Shown here: positions 36,477-48,508 of the stretch, piece by piece | Layout of the letters: each line of letters opens with the position of its first letter | Numbering within the stretch: the first letter of the stretch is position 1 | Assembly (NCBI GenBank): GCA_017893485.1 | Contig: CM030359.1 | Coordinates: 33,687,175 to 33,751,174 of the forward strand | DNA length: 64,000 nucleotides | Source of the DNA: Hemerocallis citrina | Lineage: Eukaryota; Streptophyta; Magnoliopsida; Asparagales; Asphodelaceae | Direction: 5' to 3' | Notes under the pieces: generated by a model | Told to the model about the DNA's origin: nothing | The model's database searches: none | Seen by the model: only the letters and a program-made list of their open reading frames with translations | Position numbers and translations under genes: made by a program

Positions 36477-38170
36477 TATAAATTTGTATTTATAAGTTTC
36501 TCCAAAATATTGTGTCTATAACCCTGAATTATTCGAAATCTACAGTATGGTCAAAAATGTCATACAGACTACCACTTGTTCAATCTTGTAAAATTCGTTA
36601 TAAATTCTTTTCTTCATGGAAAATTGATTTCTTAGACTCTAAAGAAAGTTTAACGAGTCTACTTCAACTTCTTAGTTTTGACCTTTTTCAGAATACTACA
36701 TCTAAGATGCCGAAATGATCAAAATCCGAAATGTGTACGAATTTCTAGCAACTAGCCAAACTGCCAACCAGTCCTAAGTTCAGATTTTATTAAAATAGTA
36801 AACGAAATCCAAATATTATGAAACTTTAAGAAGATGTTCTTGACATATACGAGATGCTCCTATAAAAATTTTACCTCTAGATTTAATCTAGTTTAATAGA
36901 TATTATTTTCTGAAGTGCAACTAAAATTTAAAACTGAAACTTATGAAAATGCCCCAAATCAATCATATCATAATTTCACACTTTTAATCAACAACACATA
37001 ATATAAAAATGAATACTCAATTTATATAAGTTATCATGCATCAAATAATTCATACATATGTATTTTACAATCTAGCATTCTACTAATAAAATTATATTAG
37101 AAAGTTTGAGAAACACCCACCTCAAAAAGACCTCCTAGTAGTTAAACCCCTTAGCAAAAGCTCCAAGAGACTCCATAAGCACAACCCGCAAGCATCTATG
37201 CCAACCCCGAAAGCCATAAAAATAGCAAGTCCCCTTTCTTGAGTGTCTCTTTTGTTTGAATTATTTTTGTGTTCATTTGGGGTTTGGATAGGAGGTATTT
37301 ATATGAAAAATTAGGGAATAGTTTTAGCAACTAACCACCCACTAACCCACTCACACACCCACTCACTCACACCACTCACAAACCCACTCACCCTCATTCT
37401 CTCCTATATGCAGACATTTTTGAAATAGTGCACATTGCACGTGTGCACGAGTTTTGTACACTTTTTCATTTTATTTTTATTTTTATTATTTTATTCCATT
37501 TTAAATTCTTGTTTTTAATAAATACTCATATTTAAATTAGTATAATTAGACTAGTGAAATTTTTAGTGCACAACTTTATAATAAAATAGCACAATTTGCA
37601 CTTGCATAAAAAGAAACACATATAAAGTACGTGCTAATAAATATTCATATATAAGATAAATTCGAAAAAATGAAAAATGTCTATGACAATCGAAATACAA
37701 AATTTGTAAAGTACGTTTCATTAATTCTATATATGTATACAATAATATAATCAATACGTGCGTATAAAACACGTGCACTGCACGTATAAAAATATATTTG
37801 AGTTAAAATAGGGGGGAAATTAATTTCAATTTATGAAATGAATTCGAACAAGTTATAAAATAAATAATATAACACATAGATAATTTTATAATATTACACG
37901 TAACGGGAGAATATACGTAATCGACACGTGTATTTGAAGGACGTGCAATACACGTAAAAATAGAAAGATTAAAATAAATGTTTAAGTTGGCTCAGAATAG
38001 GATAAAAATGAATTTTGAGAAGACGGAAATTTATAAATAATTGAAATGCAGAAATACGTAGAACATTTATATTAAAATATGTTACGGATACTACTCGTAA
38101 CAGAATAAAATATATGTACGTAACACTTATGGGCAAAATTGTCATAACTCAATTTTACAAGGGTGTTACA
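36477..38170 (-). repeat. Giant LTR copy R2, right segment
   Basis: Continues R2 after E3 and matches 8880-10205 and 15547-15814. TATA box CATATAAATACC on the minus strand at 37294-37305. The terminus GGGTGTTACA ends at 38170. CACGTGCA-type motifs cluster at 37435-37950. No gene. Confidence 0.75.
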
Positions 38171-38264
38171 ATAGACATGCACCTTCTTCAACCTTTTATC
38201 TTGACTTTGTTAATGAAGGGGGTTTCTCCACATAAATATTTACAAAAATATAGTCTTGTATACC

Positions 38265-38470
38265 CAGGGCTGGCCCCTTCCTTGAGGCCGGTGAGGCGGC
38301 CGCATCAGGCCCCCGATTTTTTTTTGCAATTTTAGGAGCCCTAAATTTGTATTTCTCTTGCAAATATATGCACGTATTTTATGTGTAAAAAATTATATTG
38401 TAATTTGGGGCCCCCAAAATAATTAATTGGGCTTTTCATCTTGGGCCCCCGGAACTCAGGGCTGGTCCTG
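38265..38470. mobile_element. hAT-type MITE, 206 bp, TSD TGTATACC
   Basis: Terminal inverted repeats CAGGGCTGGCCC and CAGGACCAGCCC (reverse complement of the right end), flanked by a perfect 8-bp duplication (38257-38264 and 38471-38478). Eight-base TSDs and CAGGG termini are hAT hallmarks. Non-coding, so it needs a transposase from elsewhere. Confidence 0.88.
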
Positions 38471-38639
38471 TGTATACCAACTCTGAATGAATATAGACTA
38501 GGGTACAGTTTTTTTTTGTTTTTTTGAAGAAAATGTGGAATATGGCCACCCTGTTTCATTAATAAGAAATTAATCAAACAAACTCAGAGTATTGAGCTAG
38601 CTACAAAATCCTACAAACAAAAAAGTACATAAATAAAAC

Positions 38640-41600
38640 ATATAAACTCCACCCCAAGCATGAGGAGTCGGACAAAAGGTACTAGCATGGCCGCACTACA
38701 CGTGCGTGAAAACCAAAATACATCATATCCCCCAACAAACCCTGGGGTGGTGGGTCACACGCACTACAAAAGTCCTCGCTATCTATTAGTCGATCGTCAG
38801 ACCGATTTGGACCTCCTCATCGTCAAAGTCCTCGACTTGGAAAATGCTGGATATCCTCCCCCTAGGACCTGCTGCAGCCATATTAGCCCAAAATGAGATA
38901 AAATGCATAATGTGAGTCAGATTACCAGAAATATTATTACGAGTTGTGCAAAAATAATAGTTATTTCTGTCTAGCCAAAAAACTCAGGTCGTTGCGGCGA
39001 TAGCAATATACCAGGCTTCTCTCATGGATCTTCTCTCTGTTGCAAAAGTTGGACCTACCCAAAGGTCCTCATACACAGTAGGGTACAGGCTCGTCCCCAG
39101 GGTGCTGAGTACCTTGACCAGTATCGCTTTCCTCCTGGGGCAGTGTAGGAAGAGGTGGTCTCAAGTCTCAATGTTATTGTGGCAGAATCCGCAACTTGGG
39201 TCAACATTCGGTTGTCGTTTAGCGAGGTTTTCTCTAGTCAAGATCGTGTCGTTCAGCACCAGCCAAAGGAAGACTCTGGTCTTCAGCGGGGCTTTTGTCT
39301 TCCAGATGATGCATGACCACTTTGGAGTACATCCCATAAAGTGTATGCGGTTATACAAGGATTTAACGGTAAAAGTACCCTTTTTTTCCAATCCCCAAGC
39401 TTTCCTGTCTAGACCTTGAGAGCATCTAATTCCAGCGTAGGTGATGTAGGTCTGGAGTTCCAAGAGCCTATCCTGAGATCTCCCATTGAGCACTTGTTTA
39501 AAGGCTGGTTTCCAGGCACCTCTTTTCCAGGTAGCGGCCACCTGCAGTGTGGTTGTGACGCATGCTCATAAAGGTCGGGGAATAATGCTCTTAGTGTGTG
39601 ACCCCCACACCACTTATCCTACCAGAATCTAGTAAGCCTACCATTGCCGATCACATAAGTGACACAGCTAATGAATGGTTCATATGCCTTAGCGATGCCT
39701 TTCCAGAACCAGGAGACCCGCGGGCCTACCCTGAAGCCTAAATTTCTTGTTCCATTCCCATGTAGGTATCCCTGGACAAAGTCTTGCCATCCTTCCCTAT
39801 TCGGGTGGAATACTTTCCACCACCATTTACCTAGTAGGGTCAGATTCATATCTCGCAGATCCAGAATGCCTAGTCCTCCATGACTTTTTTTCATGCATGC
39901 CTTCTCCCATCTGATAAGATGGTATCCGCCACGGTTCGGGTCTGCCCCTTTCCAAAGGAACCATTTTCTTGCCTGGTCAATTCTCTGGATTACCCATCGG
40001 GGCATTTCAAAGAAGGAAAGATAGTAGATTGGAAGATTTGAGAGGACAGCATTAATAAGTGTGACTTTTCCTCCCAAAGATAGTGCTTTTCCTTTCCATC
40101 CTGACAGCCTCTTTTCAACCCTGTCAATGATGGGTGGCCAATCAGTCTTTTTGAGCTTCTCGGGTCTTAGTGGCAATCCCAGATATTGTATAGAGAAGCT
40201 CTCAATGGAGCAATTAAGGACTGTGGCATGTTCATGTGCCTCCTCAGTAGTTATGGCGATGGGGATGAGAGCACTTTTATGGAAGTTAACCCTGAGGCCA
40301 GACCAAGCTTCAAAACTATAAAGGATTCCTTTGAAGGCGATTGTTTCCCCGAGGTTGCCATTTCCAAATAGTAGGGTATCATTTGCACATTGGAGAATTG
40401 AGCAACCTTGGCGGTTTGCCCCCTGGCCACCGGAGCAACCCAATCTGCTCTGCTGTAGTTAGCCATCATGGACCGGAGTATGTCTGCCACGATGGTGAAG
40501 AGAAGAGGTGCGAGCGGATCTCCTTGCCTAAGGCCCCGTTTGCACGAAAATGGGTGGCCCGACTCCCCGTTAACCGAAATTTCCATTCTGCTGGTGATGA
40601 GGCAAGAGTGTATCCATCTGATCCATCTATCCCCAAAACCTCTTCCCACCAGTGCTTCCAGAAGACATTCCCATTCAACTGAGTCATATTCTTTTTCAAA
40701 GTCTAGCTTCAGTAGGAAGCTCTTAGCATTCGACGTGTGACATTGGTGGATTGTTTCTTCGGCCATGGCGATACTGTCCTGAATGCAACGTCCTTTAATG
40801 AACCCCGTTTGATCGTGACTAATAAGGCTATCCATCACCCTTCCTAGTCTATTAGCAAGTGTCTTTGTGATGATCTTAATAGAGCAGTTAAGAAGACTGA
40901 TAGGGTGGAAGTTGCCCACTCATCGTGAGTCTTCTTTCTTAGGAATCAGCACAACCTCGGCATAGTTTAATCTCCTTAGTTTGAGTTCATGGTCATAGAA
41001 ATCAGCTAACACCCTCAGGAAGTCATCTTCGATTTCTTCCCAGAAGATCTGGTAGAACATCATTAGGAAACCGTCAGGACCTGGGGCCTTGTCTTTTCCA
41101 AGTTGTTGCATGGCCTCCCAAACTTCCTTCTCAGAGAATGGTTCTTCTAGTCCCCGCATCAGACGATCGGGGATGCCCCTTGATTTTTCCAGAAATCTTG
41201 GTTAATGGGTACTCTCAAGTCCGCTTTATGACCAAATAATCGCTTGAAGTGGGATTGGAATGCCCTCCTGATGTCCTCATTGCCTTGGATAATTCCAGTG
41301 TCTGAGTGGATCGAGTGAATGAGGTTAGACCGACGGCGGGCACTGGCCACTCTATGGAAGAAAACAGTGTTCGCGTCTCCCTCTTTGAGCCACGAAATTC
41401 TGGATCGTTGCTGCCATTTGATTTCCTCAATCCTATAGAGTTGGTCAATTTCCTGTCTGAGTTGAAGCAACCTATTCTGCTCTTCCTGACTCAGATCTCT
41501 AGTCTCTTCAGTCTTCTCAAGATCGTCAATACCTTCAAGAAGTGAATCCTTAGCCCTCCAGATGAGCGCAAATCTGGTACAGTTCCACTTTCTTAGCTTG

Positions 41601-42445
41601 GCCCTAAGTCTCCTAATTTTTCACACTATATAGCAGTCGGTTCTGACCCCATAGTCAGGCTAGACCAACTCTCATTGACCATGTGGTGGAAGCCTTGGAT
41701 TTCTAGCCATGCTCTTTCGAATCTAAATTTTGGAGATTTTTTGGGTGGAACTTCCCCTGAAGATAAGAAAATGGGCACGTGGTTCGAGGTGGGTTTAGGC
41801 AGAGATCTAGCTGAAGATAACGGGAATTTGGTCTCCCAGTCAGTGGAGACCAGAATCCTGTCTAGCTTGGCTAGGATGGGCGTCGATTGCATGTTTGACC
41901 AGGTGAATAGCCTATCACTTACAAGAATGTCAACCAGATCCAGGTCCGTGATGACCTCATTAAACGCTTCCCTATCAGAGTCACTAGCACCTCTGTCCCT
42001 GTGTTCTGAGGCGAACCTAGTGATATTAAAATTCCCCCACCACCCAGGGGTGCGGCCATTGTGCTTGGATTTCCCGTTACTCCATCCAGAAGGACAATCT
42101 AGACGTAGTGGTATGGGGACCATATATCACTGTAATTGACTGAGTTCACAGGTCAGATCTGCGTTGAAGCAAAATCGAGACCGAAAATTCACCGTATAAC
42201 TCGTCTATACATCGGAAAGTTTCTGAATTAAAACCTATCGCGATTCCCCCCGAAGCCCCGATAGATGGGGACAACCTCCATTCAGAAATTCTGTTACCCC
42301 CCAGCCTATTCAGTCTGGACGCCTATGAAAGTTTGGTCTCTTGGAGACCCACAATGTTAGCTTTCGATTTGGCAATGACCTCCTTCACCATTTCCCTCTT
42401 GCCCCGCTTTCCCAATCCTCTAACGTTCCAAAATAGGGCTTCCAT
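38640..42445 (-). pseudogene. L1 ORF2: endonuclease, RT, zf-RVT (broken)
   Basis: Starts at the ATG at 42443-42445 with an endonuclease N-terminus (WNVRGLGKRGKREMV, IVGLQETK), a stop soon after, and the C-terminal endonuclease at 42123-41626 (WWGNFNITRF, LDRILVS). A spacer at 41470-41159 includes RISWLKEGDANTVFFHR. RT at 41159-40251 has GKDKAPGPDGF, TGFIKGRCIQDSI and FEKEYDSVEW. The motif C block at 40443-39619 reads C-A-N-D (about 40378-40389) where FADD is expected, so a catalytic Asp is lost. The zf-RVT domain lies at 39541-39161 (WKTKAPLKTRVFLWL, CGFC). At least five frame breaks. Confidence 0.88.
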
Positions 42446-42519
42446 TAATTATGGTTGGGTAGGGGATCGTGACTCGATTTGGTGTTCGATATGGAGTTGA
42501 GGGTGACCCTCTCGGTCTC

Positions 42520-45500
42520 CTAACCCCTAATCTTATTCAGAAGAAATGCATTCCACTTGGTATCTCCTACTACAAGACCACACGTATTGGCTAGACTAAA
42601 AATTTCATTATCAGTTATGAAATTGAAAATAGAAGTTAGGAAGGAACGCGTACCTCCGGCGCTAATCTTAGAGGATTTAGCGACCGCTGCAATTTCCAGA
42701 TAATCGTTTAGGGACTCCTCATTAGTCCTCTTAGCGACCTTCTGAACTCTAATGCTTGTGTCTGATGTGGCCTGGCCTGGTGCAGTCAGCTGGGATGATG
42801 GATAGGTTGAGGGGACAAACTCAGGGGAAGTGGTGCGGAATTCAACATCGAAATCATAATCCTCTGACTTTCCTTCAGAGTAAACAAAATCATCTTCAAG
42901 ATTCAGCCTGTCCTCGCGATCGTCTTCATCACAGTGTTGTGCCAACTGCGTGTAGGACTCTCTCGTAACGGACCCCTCTGTGGGCCCATTACTTGTTGCA
43001 ACTTCCTGCTGAATGGACCCCTCGACGGGCCCAGTACATGCTAAAATCCGTTGCTCTTTGTGCAAATCCACCTCAATAGGCCCCTCTATTGGCCCGAATA
43101 CAATAGTAGTTTTTTTGGGCCCTCCCTCATTAGGCCCAATAGTGTTCTCAGAGTTCATTTTAAAAGCACAGTGAGAGAGAATGTTTCCACCGCTTAAGCA
43201 TAGCGTTCCCTCGCAGTGCAGCATATCCTCTCCCTTATCTTCTACGCCTGTCACCAGCAAAAGTGGGCCATGTGGCTCCTTCGCTGTGGATGGCGGAGCT
43301 ATCGAGACCCCCTCGTCAACAATGCTTATCGTTGTATTCGATGGGGTTGGTGTTTCGTCTTCTTCCCCAATATGGGTCTTTCTCCCTTCCCTTATTTCCT
43401 TACTAACTCGTTCCTCTTCTTACACAGACGAGGTACTCATATTTTTCCCTAAAAAAGCCTTTTCCCTTGAAGGCGCTCAACCCTGAGTATGGTGCTTTAG
43501 CCCTAAGTACCCACTTCCATGAAAGGCTGCCTGCTCCATGTTACCCCCTTCGAATTCTTACCCAAAACAGCTTTCCACTTTCCACAGTGTCTGATCACAG
43601 CCCCTACATGTCACTGCTCCTCCTCTCTAGGCATGTCTACCCTATCTCGTGGGGTTTGACTGCCATTTTGAGCTCTCTGCAAGCCTATGTTTGTATGTTT
43701 CGGATTTGGGTATGTACAATTTGCCGTTTGTATGGATCTTGTCTTTTGACCGTTGGGTTCTTCGGTGGATTTTTTTCCTTTGTCGCCAATGAGTGGTTGG
43801 GCAGGGCCCTTCTCCTTCCTCCTTGCCTCTTTGATGAGCTCCCGATGTGCTCTCTCCACCTCGTGGGCCCCATCCAGGGTGAGATCCCACTCCGGCAGCA
43901 CCACCTATCGGTAGGAACGCCCATCTCTGAGTGCGGAAGGGGGTGATAGCATTTGGTGGTCCATCGTCTCCGGCTCCGCTTGCGAGTTAAGGGCAAATCT
44001 CACAAGGTACGACTCATCAAACAAGTATACCTTTGCGAAGCGAGGCATGAGGGTGATGTCTGGGCTTCGGATGAGAACTCTAGCAGAGACGATCTCTGAT
44101 CGCCGCACCGTCTTGTTGTCCATGTCTTCGATGGTCCCGAAGTCAGCGATGATATCTTGTAGCGCCTCTTTTTTCAAAAATGTAAAGGGACGTTGTGGAT
44201 CCAAATCCAATAACGGTCACCTTGTGGCAATTCTGCTCCGAAACTTGGACTCCAAGGGAAGAACTCCGTGCTGAAATGGCCAAAATCTACCACTCCCATA
44301 GCAGTCACCTCTGTCATCTTTTTTGGCGAAGGGAAGGACACCAAGAATTGTAAGTGGCACAACTTTTTCGCTACCCAATCTCTGTGTGCGGTCATCGGCC
44401 ATTTGGACTTCAGCGCTTGGATCATATGGTTCTCCGATGGGCACCCTGCCCTTATTTTGGTAACGGCACACCATCGCCGCAACCACTTTTCTTCGAGTCT
44501 GATCGTCTCCAAGCTATTGGCCAACCGAATGAGAGTGAGTTTATCTGGTGATCTCCCCCTTGTTACTGAGCGCTCATCATCATTGCTGGAGGGGGTGACA
44601 TTCGAGCACACATAAGACATATGCCCCCATTTCATACATTTCAGGCACCTCACCTCCTTCGTACAGTCTTGCCGATGGTGGTCCAGGTCGCCACAATTGA
44701 AACATGGCGTAGGTCTTCGTTTTTCTTTTCTTTGCCTTTTTTTGATTTCTGACTGTTGTTTAATAGGGTCAGTGATTGCAATGATCTTTCCTTTTCTGTG
44801 GACTTCAACCCACTCCGCCTCCTCCGATTGCCCAAGTGACTGCTCCCTGCCCTCCTCATTGTGCGGACCCATCTCTTGGGCCCTCTCAACAACGGGGACT
44901 AGCGGAGGTTGTACATGTGGCTTAGGTATTGGTTGCTTGGGAGGTAGATGGTGATTGTGATGGGGTTAGTGTGGTGGTGTGAGATTCTGGGAATGCCTGG
45001 TGATATGGGCCCTTTTCGGAGGAGAGGGGTCCCGCAGGGTTCAAGTAGAGGTTTGTGGTTTGTGGTTGATGGTGGAAGTGGTGTTTGCAGTGGGGAGGTG
45101 TGATGGAGAAGGTGGTTGCTCTCTGTGTGAGGGGTGGTACTGGTAGTGAGAATGTTTCTGATGATGAGCAGGAACTTTCTGATATCTGTGATGGTTGCTG
45201 TGATGCCTCCAATCATCCCTATTTCTGTTGGAGAGGTGGTGACCACCGTGGTGGTCTCTGTTACGCTCTGAGTGGCTTGTAGCAGGGACCCCTCGGTGGG
45301 CCCATTCTCTGTGTGGTGGTTGCGCGAGGCGATGATGACCTAGCTCTCTCCCAGATTGCTTTTGAAGTGCACTAGGGTGTGCTCGCACGGGGGAACGAGA
45401 CCATCTGAGCCTCCGTCTATCTCCATCGGGGGGGTGGTTCAGTGCAGGGTGTGTCACCGGGTTTGGAGGTTGCAAAGTCGTTTGAGGACAAGGTTGCAAG

Positions 45501-45622
45501 AGGTTTTGGGCAGATAGATTTGGTGGAGTGTCGTTGCCGTGAAGAAGGGGTTGAGGTGGGGGAGTTGGGGGAAGAGTGGGGTGGAGGTTCACGTCGTCAG
45601 GAAGAATGGGGTGGAGGTTCAC
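42520..45622 (-). pseudogene. L1 ORF1: RNA-binding protein with CCHC knuckles (broken)
   Basis: The proline/serine/histidine-rich N-terminal segment is 45622-45041. 44872-44174 carries two CCHC knuckles (C-F-N-C-GDLDHHRQDC and C-L-K-C-MKWGHMSYVC) and then a DUF4283-like segment ending WIWIHNVPLHF. The next piece is 44210-43905 in another frame, and an acidic C-terminal tail is 43260-42520, ending just before ORF2. In plant L1s this protein coats the RNA. Order of knuckle before DUF4283 is unusual and may reflect rearrangement. Confidence 0.75.
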
Positions 45623-45827
45623 GTCATCAGCTAGTCTGAGTGGCTGTGGGATCCCTTGTTGGGCCTGCAGCCACTCATCTCGAGCTCCGACAACACCCTT
45701 GTTAAAGGAAGTAGGTTGAGATCGGAGTAGAAGTGCTCACATTCTTCCTATCAAAGTTGCTGTCTGTAAGTTTCCTTTTGTCCTGTCCCTTTGCTCTATT
45801 GATCTTTCCTTAGACTAGGGTACGGTT

Positions 45828-47802
45828 GATTACTTGTGCACTAAGGTAGCTTAATTAATACAGTCAACTTGAGTTATCGGCTTTGTAAAGAGATTGTTGA
45901 ATGATCAATGGTGATGAACAAATGCTGGAAAATGGGCATATACCCTGGTGTCTACTCCGAAGTCCGGTTTTAAAATTGGGCTTGAGCAATTTTGGATCCT
46001 CAAAAGTGAACGACTTTGTCTTAGTTACTCTGTGAAACAGAGCGGAAGAAGGAAAGAGAAGCTCAAACGAAGAAAAACTTTTAAACTACTTTGTTTATGA
46101 GAACGAACAAAGAGCTGTATGAAGTGAAATTTTCTTAGCAAAAAAGTTATATATGTAGTTTTCGTTTAAAAAATAAAAATAAAAATGAAGTTGATCAAGA
46201 TTAAGCAGCTTAATTTCAAAGGTGAAAGTATGCTAACTCGATTGTCCCAAACGGCAGCTAGCATTGACCAGTAATTACAACTTACAAACGCCCTCGTCGA
46301 AATCAAAACTGAGTTAAAAAAGTGAGCCGCAACGAATGTTTCCTCAGAAAAGGATGCGTGCCACAAAGGAAACAAAGAGAAACTTAACACTTGACAAAAA
46401 ACTACCGGATTAAACAAAGTCAGTATAACTATGGACGGTTAACCAAATCAACCATGCAGGCTCACTTGTGACATTTGTTTCCACAAGAGATCAACACCTA
46501 CAAAATTTCAACGAAAGAGTTTCAATTATATAAGCAAGCTAGATTTGCCCGTGGGTACGTGTCTGCGGCACGTCTTCGGAAATATGCAGCATATGAAAAA
46601 CCTATAAACAATAAAATATATCATACAATTCTTGACAGTTTCAAAATATAGGAGATACAATTACTTTCCAGTATTTCAGATGTATGAATCTGAAACTTCC
46701 ATCATGAAGTTTATATAGCTTAAGTTTGAATAGTAAGACAACAATTAGTTGTAAATATAAGTCCATGTTTCCATCCGCATATGTTGAAAAATAATCATAA
46801 ATGTGGTGTGAAATCCAACTTCTCAGAACTTTAAGGGTGCAAAATGAAGAAATTTAACTTTTGAAGATATATTTGCTACTTTCAGCGTAACTTTAGAGAT
46901 TGAAATTTACCTAAGTGAATATATATTTAAATCTTTCATTGCATTTGAAATCAATCAGGGAACTCAGTGAAATTTTGTACATGAGCAATCAAAAGAAGTA
47001 TAAAAAATCTGAAAATTTCGGAAATATACAAACCTGAAATATGAAAATCTAAATTTCTTGGTATAGACAGAGAAAGACATATATATACATATAAATAATC
47101 CATTTATATATTCCATTGCATTTAAAACAATGAGGGAGCCCAGCGAAATTTTCTACATGTGCAATCAAAAGAAGCACAAAAAATATGAAAAATCCGAAAA
47201 TCTACAAATCTGAAATATGAAAATCTAAATTTATGGGTAGGGAGAGAGAGAGAGAGAGAAATATGAAAAAGTGAGAGAAATAGTAATAAAGTGAGGATGA
47301 TTTTTGTTTTGGGGGATTTTTTTTTTTCTTGGGGGGGGGGGGAATGTCTTTTCGGAGGATGAAGTGAGTCATTAATTTTGTTTCAATTGAAGGGGGGTCA
47401 CTTGATAGCTTTTTTATAAATTGCCTTGTGATTTATTATATAGATACACATATAATAAACAAAAGCTTTGTCAAATTAAGGCTCAACTAGTATTGAACCC
47501 GTGCGATGCACATCTGAATAATAATTTTTTTAAAGTAATAAAGAGTTGAATAAGAGTGTTGGAGTTGCACGTGAGATGCACGTAATTTGATAGACTTGAA
47601 GAGTACAATGGAGCACGTCCGATGCACATTTAAATAATATTTTTTTATGAGAGAGTTGGAGTTGCACGTACGATGAACGTAAGATATAAATAAAGAGTAT
47701 AATGAAAGAATTAGAATTGCACGTGCGAAACACGTAAAATAATAGATTTACACACTAAGACATTCTCCATTATAATATAGATAGATAGATAGATACATTT
47801 CG
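45828..47802. other. Intergenic stretch, no gene; local repeats
   Basis: No credible coding region. A unit of about 130 bp is duplicated in tandem (about 46935-47070 and 47110-47240; shared AAAAGAAG, GAAATATGAAAATCTAAATTT). Low-complexity runs include (GA)n at 47245-47262, T10 and G12 near 47320-47341, and GATA repeats at 47778-47797. Between 47500 and 47740 a GCACGT..GATGCACGT motif occurs four times with about 60-70 bp spacing. The block from CAACTAGTATTGAACCCGTG (47485) to the GATA run looks like a transposon end, type not assigned. Confidence 0.55.
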
Positions 47803-47870
47803 AGGCAAAAAAAGACTCCAAGTACATATGTTAACGATATATATCTAATTATAAGGATGAATATGAAGAC

Positions 47871-48303
47871 TGTCAGGGACACCGGCAGTCACCGTCGCCG
47901 GAGTGATCTACAGCCATCTTCTCTACCGTGTCTGTTTGTTGTGTCTGTTTTTGTTGTTTTGTTTGTGTTTGTTTGTTTGTTTTACGTGCATTGCGCACTT
48001 AATTGAATTTGTAGTAACAGTGTGCTTTGCACGTGTCTTGTAATTGGGATGTTCTATAAATCCCCAATCTGTAATACGTTGTTGGTATGAATGAAAATTG
48101 TCCTAATCTTCTCCCCAAATCCGCTTCTTCTCAAAATCTTCTTCTTCTTCTTCTTCCCCCAATCTCAGATTCTTCCCCAAATCTTTAAATCCCTAACCTC
48201 TATCTTCTCAATCCTCAACCCCTTACTCCCTTCTTTTCTCCATTACTGACATTTGGTAAGAATCCCGCTGGTCGAAGCCGTCGGAATCTGAACGATCCTG
48301 ACA
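47871..48303 (+). repeat. 5' LTR of gene-capture element
   Basis: TGTCAGGGACACCGG to GATCCTGACA. TATA box TATAAAT at 48055-48061. It contains ACGTGCATTGCGCAC and GTGCTTTGCACGTG motifs near 47982 and 48020. CTGACATTTGGTAAG near 48246 mimics the LTR/PBS junction 55 bp before the true one. Confidence 0.92.
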
Positions 48304-48508
48304 TTTGGTATCAGAGCATCGATCCTCCAGCGCATCCTTCGCTTCCCCCTCATCCCGTCACCGCACTCCACCAACAACCAGCGACCCGATCCAGTTCCAC
48401 ATCAGATCCACCAGCGAAGATTCTCCCGCTATTCTCATCGACGACGAAGATCAGATCCACCAGCGATCCTCCAGCAATCCTCGTCCTCCTCGCATTCTCG
48501 TCCTTTTG

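Larger units (their letters stand above)
38511..45810 (-). mobile_element. Full-length L1-clade LINE, inactive, 17-bp TSD
   Basis: The poly(A) tail appears as a T-rich run at 38509-38525. TAGACTAGGGTAC(A/G)GTT is present at 38494-38510 and 45811-45827, a 17-bp TSD with one difference. Length is 7.3 kb, typical of complete plant L1. ORF1 and ORF2 are both present in order but degraded. Confidence 0.92.

Noticed and set aside
43181..44274. Plus-strand frames across the L1 ORF1 region
   Set aside because: Antisense shadows of the LINE ORF1, which has zinc-knuckle motifs on the minus strand.
45041..45282. Proline- and histidine-rich frames as a separate gene
   Set aside because: They lie inside the LINE between its TSD and ORF1 knuckles, so they belong to degraded ORF1.
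47485..47797. Helitron 3' end
   Set aside because: No convincing terminal hairpin plus CTRR; left as unassigned repeat.
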